Below, one piece after another: positions 36,456 through 47,606 of a DNA stretch of 64,000 bases. Origin of the DNA: Lunularia cruciata. Taxonomy: Eukaryota; Streptophyta; Marchantiopsida; Lunulariales; Lunulariaceae. The translations under genes were made by a program, and so were the position numbers. The stretch spans positions 13,270,501 to 13,334,500 of the forward strand of contig OX419761.1 of the NCBI GenBank assembly GCA_948567375.1, read 5' to 3'. The stretch's first letter is position 1; each line of letters opens with the position of its first letter. The notes beneath the pieces were generated by a model. That model was given only the letters and a program-made list of their open reading frames with translations. It ran no database searches and was not told the origin of the DNA.

Positions 36456-36980
36456 TTAACGACATTACTTGGCCTTTCAAGAATTGAAAGCCACCTTGTT
36501 ACATGCACCAATCTTGAAGTGGTATGACCCAAAACGTCCAATCAAGTTGGCTACAAATGCATCAAGTGTAAGAATAGGAGCAGTCCTACAACAAGAGTGG
36601 CATGACGGATGGCAATTAATTGCATATTTCTCTCAAAAGTTGTTATCGGCAGAGCGCAACTACCACACCACATAACAAGAAGAGTTGGCCATCGTTCTGG
36701 CAACCAAGTATTGGAAGCACTATCTGGGCAAGAAGGCATTTATAGTAGAGACAGACCACAAACCTCTAGTCTACCTCGAGACATAGAAGGATCTATCTTG
36801 TCGCCAGATTCAATATGCAGAGTGGTGACAATGCTTCAACATGACAATCACCTTTGTGGAAGGTAAGAAGCAACTTGCAGATGCATTCACCCGCATGCCA
36901 ATGGCAAACAACTTGGTGGCAGAGGTTAAGATTAACCCTAAATTCTGGCCAGAGATTCTGGCTGCTACAAAAACTGATCC
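36456..36980 (+). pseudogene. Chromovirus RNase H remnant
   Basis: Begins FQELKATLLHAPIL and continues with the RNase H landmarks YDPKRPIKLATNASS, AYFSQKLLSAERNY and FIVETDHKPL, then the tether end DAFTRMP. The usual first catalytic Asp appears as Asn in LATNAS. Stops follow HTT (36673-36675) and LET (about 36784). Confidence 0.85.
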
Positions 36981-37059
36981 ACAAATTGTAGAAGCGTAAT
37001 CATCCAAAGGCGTCACCAATACCCAAGGACTCACCTTTCATGATGGTAGATTATGGATC

Positions 37060-37836
37060 CCAAATTTCCCAGAAGTATGCCCCACCATTCTAGCAAAATA
37101 TCATGATATGGCCATTGCAAGTCATGTTGGAGTGGACAAGACCTTGGATGCAGTCCAACGCCATTACTATTGGCCCAAGATGAGCAACGACGTGATGGAC
37201 TACGTGTGTTGCTACCTACTTTGTCAATAGAACAAAGCTTCTAATCAAGCTCCTATAGGGCTCCTTCAACCTCTCCCCACTCCTACCCAACGTTGGGAAC
37301 AAGTGAGTATGGATCTCGTTTGTGAATTACCCAAGACCACCTCAGGGTTTGACTCCATCATGGTCTTTGTGGATCGGCTCAACAAAATGATTCATGTACG
37401 CCCTACCACCAAGGATGTGACCACTCCACAACTAGCTCAATTATACTTAGATGCAGTCTTCTCTCACCATGGCTTGTCTAGAGTACTTATCACTGATAGA
37501 GGCACTCAATTCACCAATTTGTTTTGGCATACACTCTTTGGTTTCTTCAAAACCAAGTTGGCCATGTCCATAGCTTACCACCCACAAACAAATGGCCAAA
37601 CAGAGCAGGCTAATCATATGATTGAAGACATGTTACGCGGCTTCACCTTAGAAGAGCAAGAGAGGTGTGACACCCTACTCACGTTGGTGGAATTTGCTTA
37701 TAACAATTTAGTGAATGCATCTACCTTGGTCACTCCGTTCTTCCTCATGTATGGTGAGCATCCCTTCATACCTTCTAGCTTGATGAAGATTGATCCAGTG
37801 CTCCATGTTTCCCTACTACGCAGATATGCTCTCTGA
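37060..37836 (+). pseudogene. Chromovirus integrase remnant
   Basis: Contains the zinc-binding HHCC region (HDMAIASHVG ... CCYLLC, one stop right after) and the catalytic core: MDLVCELPKTTSGFDSI, ITDRGTQFTN and NGQTEQANHMIEDM supply the DDE triad. After YGEHPFIPSSLM the sequence jumps at about 37784 to KIDPVLHVSLLRRY, so the GPY/F module that normally lies between is deleted without a frame change. Confidence 0.9.
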
Positions 37837-37894
37837 TCAAGCCAAGATCATTCCACACAAGACATTTGACCTTGTACGACACTCATTGATGGCA

Positions 37895-38090
37895 CAAAGG
37901 AATATGAAGTGAAGCGTATTCTCCAAAAATGCATGCGTGGTACTCGCCATCTGCGGGTGGACTATCTAGTATAATGGAAAGGTTACCCCCTCTATGAAGA
38001 AACTTGGGAGCCCACTGCCAATTTGACACATGCACTGGTGTTGGTACAAGCATTTGAGCAACAATTGCACAATGAGAACGTTGCGTTTTA
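37895..38090 (+). pseudogene. Chromodomain remnant at the end of the pol region
   Basis: Reads EVKRILQKCMRGTRHLRVDY, then LV, a stop (taa, 37972-37974) where the family has Gln, then WKGYPLYEETWEPTANL. The aromatic and acidic landmarks of a chromodomain are present. Chromoviruses use this domain to target histone marks; here it is broken. Confidence 0.85.
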
Positions 38091-38104
38091 AAAGGAGGGA
38101 TGTC
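38090..38104 (+). promoter_or_regulatory. Polypurine tract before the 3' LTR
   Basis: aaaaggagggatgtc precedes the TG of the 3' LTR. A purine run here primes plus-strand DNA synthesis in LTR elements. Confidence 0.65.
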
Positions 38105-38845
38105 TGTAATACCAAGAGCTAGCTATATGATCTAGATGTGAAAATTGATTTAGTAACATCTAGAATGATGTTATACATGATGGTCAAAATAGATCATATA
38201 GAAATATCACCAAAAGAGTACTACTAATAAGGCAAAAACCTAAATAGACTTGAGAACCTTAGAACCAATAGCTAGACATATGATCTAAAAATGAGAATTG
38301 GGTTGGTAATATCTAGAAGGATGTTACGCATGATGGATTAAACAGATCAGAAAGAGATATCACCAAAAGGGGACTTCTATTAATAGAGTAGGAACCAAAA
38401 TATGCCTGAAATCTTTGAAGGCAATTTTGGAGGCCTAAACAGATGAATTAGGCCTCAAAAATATACATATTCCCCCCTCCCCCCCTTCCGCAATGGAGGA
38501 AAGGTTGGCCTTCCCTCCCCCTATTTTGTCTCATTGAGAGCTTTCCAATGGTACCTTACGTGATTCTGAGACTCCTACATGAAGATTCCCTAAAAGATTC
38601 CCTCTGATCAAAGCTTGTTTGACCAACTTGATAGGACCTAGACCGACATATCACCCATCCAAGTAATTAATCCAAGGGTGGAGCTTGCTAACATGTCACC
38701 TATCGGTGTCCTAATCCTATGGTGGAGCTTCCTTGGAGTAAATACTCTTTGGCTATAAAATAAAGAAAAGGTGCTCCTTTGGGGCACCAAATATTTGAGT
38801 GTGTAATCTGTATTTTCTTTCTTCTCTTGTCCTTGGAGTGTTACA
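38105..38845 (+). repeat. 3' LTR of the family A chromovirus
   Basis: 741 bp, opens tgtaatacc and closes gtgttaca, giving canonical TG...CA ends. It is clearly the partner of 32592-33335 with scattered substitutions and small indels, which implies an old insertion. It keeps the internal direct repeat. Confidence 0.9.
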
Positions 38846-40180
38846 GGAAGAGATAGCATTGTAGTATGCAATGGGTTTACTTGGAATGGTACTTGGTATC
38901 AACCTATATCTTAGATACTAATGAAGGAGGAGATTGACTCTGAGTTGGAGTTTGACATAGGAGTTGATTTAGGGGGGAATGCACTTGGCATATCCGGACA
39001 ATTGTTGTGGGATATGGATGAGATTTATGGGGCCTCCAAAGGCCCTAAGCATTACTCTAGTATAGTGAGTTGGATGACTTCATCCAAGAGTTTGATAGTT
39101 GGTGTGATCTACAGTAGATGCCGAACCCGACTTTGTTCACACCCTTCATGGCATGGAAGGGATTGTTTGGAGGGTCAAGTTCAAGAGAGCTCACTTGGAG
39201 CTATGGAGACAATATTGGTCTCCAAACTATACCTTCACCACTTCAAGCTCGGTTTTTAGGGGTAGATTGGTAGTACCCATGAGTTCTAGCTCTAGTATCA
39301 TTGGTGGAGCTAATGGAGGTGCACTAGCTTGAGATAGTGCTATTATGAGTGGAAGTACTACTACGGGAGGTGGTGTAGTACCGAGGTTTACCCCATGGTG
39401 GAGTTCTTCCAATGCTTGAGGAAAAACTACTAAGGAGTGCGGACTTACAAGATGAGGAGCTTGCAAGAGTTCTAGCAAAAGGCTGGAGAGAGCCTATGTG
39501 AGGCATGCACTTGCATGAGATGGCTGATCAGTTTTATGTAGGGAGTTACTAAGTCCCAAGCAGTCTAGTTTTGGTATGGGATTTTAGACAAAGAATTGCA
39601 ACGTAGAGTCCATGATGTTACGTTGTTATAGGTTACTTTGACTACTCTGGCAGTAGTAGTCTTTGGTTTGGCTGAGCATATTGAGTTCAACATGGTGGAG
39701 GAAAGAGTGGTGACATTTGGATTTGTTAGGGAGATCTCATCCACAATTGTTACTTTTTCCAAAGTGCAATAAAGTGCACCACGCCATGTTGGTTTCCAAA
39801 GACAAGGTGGACAGTCCAGTTCTTATGGAGCGAGTGGAGGACCTAGTGTAGCTAGACCTTACCTTCATTTTTTGGTTAGTAGTAGCCAATGAGTGGTGGT
39901 GTTGCTTATTAGACTTGTGGTGGACTTTATTACAAGAGAGAATGCACCTAAGTAGCAGACCTGATACCTCTAGTGCATCACAACCAACACAAAGACAATG
40001 TGAGCATTGCCATAGATTTGGTCACACTAGTGACCGATGCTTTGACCTACACCTGGAGTTACAAAGTGGTAGGGCTGTTATAGTAGGTAGTAGAAGAGCT
40101 CTAGGAGTTTTGCCAAGTTCCTTATTATTAGCAAACTCCATAAGAGGTGGTTCATAGAAAATAAGGGACATGGAGTTTTC
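38846..40180 (+). mobile_element. Family B retroelement copy 1, 3' part with gag remnant
   Basis: Continues the element split by the chromovirus. Landmarks shared with 62220-62692 and 63425-64000 include 'gatttatggggcctccaaag', 'ttcttccaatgcttgagg' and 'ggtggtgttgctt'. Frames resemble a gag, with a perfect CCHC zinc knuckle CEHCHRFGHTSDRC (about 39999-40040) after the shared part ends. No protease or polymerase motif is found, so it is either gag-only (non-autonomous) or truncated. The final part (40120-40180) is also shared with 56397-56470 inverted. Confidence 0.65.
39999..40040 (+). pseudogene. Intact CCHC zinc knuckle of a gag-like frame
   Basis: CEHCHRFGHTSDRC fits CX2CX4HX4C exactly and lies in an 80-codon frame at 39915-40157. 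It is the nucleocapsid signature of LTR retroelement Gag. Upstream gag frames contain stops. Confidence 0.75.
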
Positions 40181-41360
40181 TGTTGTCACACCGTAATGCA
40201 TTAATTACATATTAGGGTAATAAAGTGTCTTGTTTAGGGTGAATATGGTCTGCATCAGTTGCCACTCGATGTAATGAGTTAATTTAGGATTAAATGAGAT
40301 TTTGATTGTCGCTGCTTGTAGCTACTCTTTGCCGCTTGTAGTTGCCTGTTGCCATTGCTAGCAGCTCGATAATGTATTAGTAATATGTTAATTTCGTATT
40401 AAATGGGATTTTGCTCTTTGCTACTTGTCGTTGCTCATCGTTGCTTGTTGTTGATTGTTTGCTGCTTGTTGCTGCTTATTGCTGCTCGTTGTTGCTTATT
40501 GCTGCTAGTTGTTGCTTATTGCTGCTCGTTGTTGCTTGTAGTTTCTCGTAGTTGCTTGTCACTGCTCGAAGCCACCCATAGCCGCCTCATGGTGCCCAAA
40601 GCTTGAAGCTCGTTGGCATATATAGCCGCTCATTGGCGCTGGTAGTGGCTTGATAGCGCAAGTTGATTTTGCATCCAAACGTGAACCTGCATTGCAATCA
40701 GGTTTTTGCTAAATTTTGGTTTGACTTTGGAGTAAAATTCCTTGACCTCCAATTACTTTCTTGGTTGCCGTAAGATGATGCAAATCATTTTCCATAACTT
40801 GCGCTATTTCCCTTGCCACACTAATCTATGGATATGAACCAACACACCAATGCAAAACTACAAAACTCACATGTTTAGTTTACTAACAAGAGCATTTGCA
40901 CAACATTTGCATTTGCAGATGGTGAATTTGAATTTGAATAGTTGAGAATAGCATTTTGGATCCACCAAAATTTTTTATAAATCTCATTCTAAGAATCACA
41001 CACTGGAAAAATGTGGCAACTCTCTCAAGAAGCCACATCATCTCGTCTTACAATCATTTATTTCATTACAAAAATCCTAAACATCCATAATGCTTTTTAT
41101 AAATGAATCCAAATTGCATGTGATATACCATATAATAATTTACAAAGCATTTGTTTATTAGTACCCCATCTCCTTCCAGCGTTCATTAAAATAATTACGA
41201 AGTTTATTATTTATCTTCTAAAAAGAGTTCATTAAAAATATTTACAAAGTTGATTATTTATCCTCTAAAAAGAGTTCACTAAAATTAGTTATAAAATTTA
41301 TTATTAATCCCCTAAAATTACTTACGAAATTTGTTATTTATTTATCCCGTCATAACTATT
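40181..41360 (+). mobile_element. Family C LTR-like sequence, copy 1
   Basis: Starts tgttgtcacaccg, right after a purine-rich ataagggacatggag, as an LTR following a polypurine tract would. An inverted, homologous copy lies at about 55660-56396: 'cattaattacatat', 'gtttagggtgaat', ctaatctatggatatgaacc and 'caatgcaaaactacaaaactcac' are all shared. The 3' boundary is uncertain. It contains a 20 bp minisatellite that copy 2 lacks. Confidence 0.6.
40425..40560. repeat. TTGCTGCT-type minisatellite
   Basis: Interspersed ttgctgctt and gttgttgctt units; the clearest part repeats cgttgttgcttattgctgct with a 20 bp period from about 40485. It gives a meaningless Leu/Val/Cys-rich frame. Copy 2 of the same LTR-like family has only a short equivalent. 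Confidence 0.7.
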
Positions 41361-42614
41361 TCTGAAACCCCCTCAATGTCATGATCAAGTGAAGGAGGCT
41401 GAATATGCAATATATTAGTGCTATTTGCAAGTTTGTCCCAATCATGTATTGGTGCCGTGAGAGATTTTCCAAATCTAGACTTAAGCTTGGAAAGTCAGAT
41501 TCATCACGTCTTTTGTAGCATGCTGGAGATCTGTACTGCTACAGTGGTGCCGAATGTCTGAATATTCAACCATGAGTTCTTATTGACCGCCCGGCTGATA
41601 CCAACTGTATGATTCGCCGTTTAAATAACCAAGAAAATTCCTTTGTCGACGCTGGTTCCAAGCGTCAAATCAAATCGGACGTACACCTTTCTAAGATGAG
41701 TTGCATATGAGTGCAGATTAGTTGAACATCAAGGAGCGCCAGGCTCAGAAATCCAACTTCCATCCTTGATTGCAAATATATTAGAGGTGGATGGTGCATA
41801 GTCAGTAGCTAGAACTCAAGAGTAGTCTCAAGTTGTGGAATGTCGACATGAGTGAAGCTTGAAGCGATTGTGTGACTGTCAAAGTCCCCAATCCTTGAAC
41901 GACTCCGCTCCGACAAATTGGAAATGCTGGCGTGGGATGCCAAAGCTTGGCCACTGGTTAACGCTCTACATGCACCATTTCATTTTGGTTTTTCTTTTTG
42001 GGGCAGTTCTTAAGCTTCGCAACTGGGTGGCATACACAATCGATGTCATGCTGCAGATGCTCAACCTGGCGCCTGGTCGGACTCCAACGAATTCTGAGAT
42101 TGCATCGTGATTAAGGTACGTTCGAAAGACTGCAGTGGAGACTAAATAATCAAAGATAAAAAGACGTATGGTGCACTCCTCTGTACAGCATATAAAGATC
42201 ACGTAGAACGAACTTGAGACAAAAGAAGTTGATGTAGTTCACCGACCGAGACCGTTTACGGATATGGATATATATTTGTAAAGTTAAACCTCCAAGCTCG
42301 CGATGTATACAAACGAGGGAAATGGTCAATCACTTATTCAAAGGAGAGTACATTTCAGGCACCGTCTTTAACTCTGAAACTCATGAAAATATAGCTCATG
42401 AGCTTCATTCTTAGACACTAGTTGACTGAGTTCAGAGTGCGAAGTTCTCTTTATACTACATTATTGTGTTCACAAAGTTACTCGTATGCCAACCAGAATT
42501 CGAGTCTTGATTACGGATCTATTCCAAACTCTGAATAATACCCTGTTTCAAAATTTCAAGCTAGTACAGGAAGCTAGTGGTATCTGGAGAATCGACACTT
42601 ATCTCCAACTACGG
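41361..42614. other. Intergenic region, no gene recognised
   Basis: Lies between the mobile-element nest and the S-protein homologue gene. Open frames are short and without motifs. It probably contains the 3' flank of the minus-strand gene that follows. Confidence 0.4.
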
Positions 42615-43103
42615 TCAAGGAACGTAACTTGGTTCATCATCTACTTTTGTGGTCGAAGCAGATGCAGCAGCTGCAGGAGGCCATTTGAAGTGTCCATTGT
42701 GGAGCCATGGATATCCCGGGACAAATCTCTGTTCCTTCTTCCCCCAGACGTAGGTTCCGTCCAGTTGCGCTTTCCACAGGCATTGCCCACATTGAACTGG
42801 CATGTCCTTTGCTACACTATGCCATACCGTATGATCCAGCCAGTTGTGCCCTCCATTCCAGACGAAAAGACAATGGAATAAAGTGTTCATCCAGAAACCC
42901 TCCTTAAAGCTCCACTCGAATTCCTCGCCGTCTTCCAGCTTTCTCCAGCCCAAATCGTCATCCTTCGACTTGCAACGAATCCATAACGAGTTTGGAATGC
43001 CGGAATTTCTGATGGTCACTGAGCTCTTTCCTGACACACACTCAACGAGAAACATCAGAAAGAGGAAGGCAGTGATAGCTCGCGATAGTGGTACACCCAC
43101 CAT
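42615..43103 (-). CDS. Secreted S-protein homologue (plant self-incompatibility S1 family)
   Basis: Small secreted protein of the SPH/S1 family; poppy PrsS is the functional example, and the role in non-flowering plants is unknown. Single exon, 162 aa, starting at the only sensible ATG (43103), followed by a signal peptide (about 1-25, hydrophobic ITAFLFLMFLVECVSG). The SPH signature is clear: VTIRNSG (29-35), LWIRCKSKDDDLGWRKLEDG (40-59), EFEWSFKEGFWMNTLFHC (61-78), then CGQCLWKA (105-112). The four conserved cysteines are at 44, 78, 105 and 108. An Ala/Ser-rich acidic tail (about 144-162) extends beyond the usual domain. Confidence 0.88.
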   Translation of the reverse strand: MVGVPLSRAITAFLFLMFLVECVSGKSSVTIRNSGIPNSLWIRCKSKDDDLGWRKLEDGEEFEWSFKEGFWMNTLFHCLFVWNGGHNWLDHTVWHSVAKDMPVQCGQCLWKAQLDGTYVWGKKEQRFVPGYPWLHNGHFKWPPAAAASASTTKVDDEPSYVP

Positions 43104-44148
43104 CCTTTATCGCGAATTACACGTGAGGAAGAAGGTTCTGTCTAAGAGTGAGCAATGAGATAAGAAGAGCACACGGCACTCCGCAAAGGCGGCACGACAC
43201 TACTTGCACGAGATAGCCGGGCGCCGGCACAAGATAGAGTTCGAATTCCCCGTATGCATTACTACGCAAACATGAAAGACCTCAAGAGATCTCAGTTCTC
43301 TGTAAGAATTCGCTCCCATGATGTGCTCCTCACTCTACCGTCCATGCATATATATTTGCTGCAAACGAAGACTTCGTTCCCTCGGCGGCGTGATGGCTAG
43401 CTTTCAGTCGGTAGTCAGTCTACTTCATTATCCTGGGTGGCGATTTGACACTCTTAATACTGTGCCTTGCTGGCTACGAGTCCGATGGACGCTCCATGAA
43501 GCTAAGTTGGCTTCATCTAGAATGTCCAAGAGTCTACAACAAATTATTGAAGGGAGTGTACCAAAAACCAATTTGCTGTGTACCGGAGATAGATAAGATA
43601 ATATGCAGTTGTACGAGCTTTCCAACGCGGAGAAATTCTGAGTATCTTGTTATATGCTTGTCCTCCATTCATCTGTTAAAGTTGCCCAAGCTGATGGGGA
43701 CAATTTCAGCTTGGGCTAACAAGTTTTCATGTTTCATGTGACTAAAACTCCGTACCAAGGTTCAGATCTATAAAATCGTGACTAGTACATGATACGACGG
43801 CGATTTCTGGTGACGGATCATTATGACAATAAAGATTCATATCATCGGAACAAGTTATGAAAGGTTCGTCCACCGGCTATATAATCTAACTTCAGTGTCT
43901 ATAGCATATCTAGATCTCTAAGGTAGACCGTTAAACTTGATCAGATTTGGCATGAATTAAATTGCTAACAGCAGTCATATCGCTGGCAGAATTGAACGGC
44001 TCTTTCTGAAGATGGGCGGGACATTTTAACAGGAGTTTCACAACTTCTCTACAGAATTACTCCGATAAGTAGCTCAAGGACTTGTTTTCATTTACAAGGG
44101 TATCATCTCGTGACTCAAACTCCAGAGCTCCTGAAAAGTGTGTAACAG
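43104..44148. other. Divergent intergenic region between two secreted-protein genes
   Basis: The minus-strand S-protein homologue and the plus-strand eight-cysteine gene are transcribed away from this 1 kb spacer, so it should contain both promoters. No coding frame in it has recognisable motifs. Confidence 0.4.
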
Positions 44149-44559
44149 ATGGCTTCTGCTGCTATGAAGCGTTCGTCTGGAGCTTGTACGTGTACTCTTA
44201 TCGTAATATGTTTCGTGTATCTTTGTACACTGTCAGGTTTCTCAAACAAGAATGAGGCAGCCTCCTGCGTTCTCGATCCCCAGCAGTGCAGAATGGGGGA
44301 TATGTTTGAGTCAATGCTACAGATATGCAAAGACCTGGAAAAACCGGCACCGGGCGACCAGTGCTGTACCCTATTGGACACCTTGGATAACTCCTGTCTT
44401 TGCAGCTGGATCCAGTATGCAATCGCACATCTGCCCAAAATTATGGAGGACCTTATCATGAAGCTACCCCGCCAGTGTAACTTCCCTCTACCATCGGGTG
44501 GTTGCTTGTGTGATGGTAATAGACTACTCTCAGTAGCAATCGACATCGCTCTCTTCTGA
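44149..44559 (+). CDS. Secreted eight-cysteine-motif protein (nsLTP-like)
   Basis: 136 aa, single exon, ATG at 44149. The N-terminal hydrophobic segment (LIVICFVYLCTLSG, about 17-30) is a signal peptide. The mature part follows the plant 8CM pattern: C47, C60, C72-C73, C83-x-C85, C110, and C119 or C121, with extra cysteines at 40 and in the pair 119/121. This is the fold of non-specific lipid-transfer and related proteins, which bind lipids in the cell wall or cuticle. Spacing between CC and CXC (9 residues) and CXC to C7 (24) suits the family. The C-terminus ends soon after the last cysteine with no GPI-type hydrophobic tail, so a soluble secreted protein is expected. The ligand cannot be told from sequence. 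Confidence 0.85.
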   Translation: MASAAMKRSSGACTCTLIVICFVYLCTLSGFSNKNEAASCVLDPQQCRMGDMFESMLQICKDLEKPAPGDQCCTLLDTLDNSCLCSWIQYAIAHLPKIMEDLIMKLPRQCNFPLPSGGCLCDGNRLLSVAIDIALF

Positions 44560-47500
44560 ATGCGAAGTCTCTTTGTTGTAAAATCTACTTGTGTTATCTT
44601 TGTATCAACGCTAAAATCAATGATCGAAACCATGGATCGCCGTATGTACTATCTGTTTATTAACTCTTTTGATCTAGGGAAGTAGTTGAAGAGTTTGCCT
44701 ATATTAGTTGTATTCTTAGTAACAAAGATTATGCAATTTCCAATCCGCTTATCTGTTTCATATATGTGCAGGAAGGAAGATACCGGGAGCTTAGGTCGAT
44801 GAGACTTAGTTTGCAGGGTGGGTAATTCCCAAACCCCCTTGTGCATGTACCATGCAGTAACCTTCTTCAACACCGTTCACGATGTCTGCCGTGGCCAGTG
44901 GAAGATAATCTGGAGCAGGTTCTCGTTGTTTCCGATCTCTTGATGATCAATGTACACGACATAATACACCTAGCCTGAAAGGCTAATTTCGTAAGCGAGT
45001 TCTAAAGCAGCGGATATCTGTGGAATGCTGCGCATGATGATGGCAGCTACTGTAGCTCTAGATCTCTTTCGCCTATCGTGGGATAACACGGATCTTCCGG
45101 TGTTGTAGAAATTGGGCTTCAAAAGAATCTTCTCAGAAATTTACTCCATATCGGGATTGTTGAACAAATGACATGATCAATTTGCTTAATATGTTCTTTA
45201 CCTTTATGTTTTCTTGTCCACCCAGCAGACGGTCTAAAGTGCTGTCCCAAATCTGCTGTTTCGTAAACCTCCATGCTTTTTCCTACAGTAACTGTCATCT
45301 GCATATATACCTGACTTTGAGAAGGGACTGAAATCCTCCATAGACTTTATTCTTTCTGTCACAAAGGCGATGCGACGGAATTTAAGTCCTTAGTGGTCTC
45401 TAAAGTCAAGTCTGCGCTGACGGATTGGAGTTCCAGAAATTGTGTTGATTCGTCGTAATATGTTTCGATGAAACTGAAATCTGCTTGGAATTCACCCTTA
45501 CGCAAGTGCAACCGTCGAACACAAAAGGTTGCATCGGGGTTCGGGTTATTTGCGGGTTACATTGGAACTAATGATCGGCAGGTTCGCTTCGATCATTGTA
45601 ATTCCCAGATTATTCTAGTCGAAACGAGCACGCACTAATGTATTTTATTCATCGGGCGATATCGGATCTAACCTGCAAAACTGAGTTTGCGTGGTACCTG
45701 TATTGACCAAATTGAATGCCTCCTCTTGCCATGATTCAGTGAATCTTCAGCTCTCGATTCGAAATCTTAGTAAACGCGCGTTTAGAAGAGAAACGAACTC
45801 ATCTAATAAATAGCTTTAAACCAACCAGATTGTAATATTTGCGAAAAACGATTATAAGATAAGCGATATTAGAATCGTTGGAGAAAATAGAGCTAGAGGT
45901 TGAGAGTTGCCGATTTGTGCAAACCATGTATCCCCGACAGTATAAATTCTCGAGGTCGATCGAATTACCAACATCAACGATGACAATAATGCAAGACTTG
46001 TGAAGCTGATTCAAACAGTGTGATGATAGTCTGGGTTTCGTCTCTAAGGTTCCGGAAGTCAAGGCTATGCACAGTTACTGTAGTGCTGATAGTCCTGTCT
46101 CTGTCCCTTAGTAAGTGCCCGACTTCTAAACATAAATTTTCTAGCAGTTGTGGCCGAGATCCAATGTTTACTTTCTTCTTTTGCGTTACTCATGATTACA
46201 CTTTGCTCAGACGCTCATAGCAGGACTCGTGGAAAGCTGAGACACGAATACATCAATATATGAAATACTTTGTTTTCAGGGTGTATATGTGATACGCCAA
46301 AGATTCAAAGGGAAAATGAGGCAGCTCCCTTTTTCTACACGAAGATTTCAACTCATAGTTCCACGATAAATTGTTGGAATCTTTGCTCACATTTGTTGGA
46401 AAGCTTCTCGCATTGAGGAAGTCACTTCTACAACTCTATCCTGCCAGATCATTTTTCAGATTTGCATCTCTTCCCATGATGGTGACGCCGACATCGCAAA
46501 ACTGTTGGACATTCCCAAAAGATAAACGTTTGACAGAGATTCTATTCTAAAAATTTGAGTTTACAATCACAGATACAATCTCGGACACACTCAATGGATC
46601 AACCCATGAAACTTTGTGAGCCATCAAACTTTGTATGGGAAGACTTCGAGACCAGTGAGAGAGGCATTGAAACAACCCCTGATGCACTTGGCAAAAGGCT
46701 ACCCGCGGTTTGTTGACGAAACAACATGGGCATAGAACCTCTCGGGAAACTCTCTCGCTTCTGCTAAAACCATGATGTATCTATCACAAGATCCGACAGC
46801 ACTCATGTTGTATACCCGGCAAAAGTTTTCAGAACGTTTGTCATGAACTTACGGGACGCGAGTACAGAAGTACCCAATGATCGATTCTAAATAGTTCCGC
46901 AAAGTCCCGCAAGATCTTATGGGACCTGATGGATCCTCGTACCACTCACGTAGTTGTCCATTAATGCACTTCGTGTTTCTTAACACCCACCCCTGTTTGG
47001 AATCAACAAAGTATCAGAGTATCTTATCAATCATAAAATGAAAAAATGATTAGATGAAGAAAGCCCACGAGCATTCCATGTTATGTATAAGCCTAGGGTA
47101 ATCAAGACTTCATAGCTCACTTTTCTCATCTCAAAATTTGGATACAGACCAAGTACCACGTTTAAGTAAGGATAATCACGGACATTTTGAAACAAGACCT
47201 TCAATTTAGAGGCTTTGAAATCCAGAAAGCCCACGTCCTAGGGCCCCATTCCGTATGGAACAATTGGAACTGAAATACGGATCGAATTTGAGGATCTTAT
47301 TTACAAGACAGGCATTCTTGAACAGGGAGTTATTGTCCTATGCCAATCGAGCTTGTGGACGACTTGGTAGGAGATGAAAAAGATGTGCAAATCGCCAGGA
47401 GTAATCAGATGGCAAGCATGATTTATTAATCATGATGGAATACAACCAAGCAGATTGATTTGTACGACAATGGTACATTCCAACAACAAGAGTAGTACTT

Positions 47501-47606
47501 CACATTAACGGCGCATGGGGAATGCCAACCTCAAGAGCAGCGAAATTCTAGCTAGATTTGATTCTTGCTCTAGTGGATGTCATCCATGTACGAATATCTT
47601 GACGTC
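44560..47606. other. Intergenic region, no gene recognised
   Basis: About 3 kb between the nsLTP-like gene and the 3' end of the FO synthase gene. No frame with motifs, no clear repeat and no tRNA were seen. It should include both 3' untranslated regions. Confidence 0.4.

Larger units (their letters stand above)
32592..38845 (+). mobile_element. Ty3/gypsy chromovirus (family A), complete but decayed
   Basis: LTR retrotransposon of about 6.25 kb with both LTRs, a primer-binding site, gag, protease, reverse transcriptase, RNase H, integrase, a chromodomain remnant and a polypurine tract, in Ty3/gypsy order. The bases next to it, ggaaa (32587-32591) and ggaag (38846-38850), look like a 5 bp target-site duplication with one change. 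Many stops and frame changes across gag-pol show it is an old, non-coding copy. The C-terminal chromodomain assigns it to the chromoviruses. It sits inside family B element copy 1. Confidence 0.9.

Noticed and set aside
40403-40606. Leu/Val/Cys-rich 67-codon frame
   Set aside because: Translation of the TTGCTGCT minisatellite.
42486-42907. Plus-strand frames of 131 and 66 codons
   Set aside because: They overlap the S-protein homologue on the opposite strand, which has clear family motifs.
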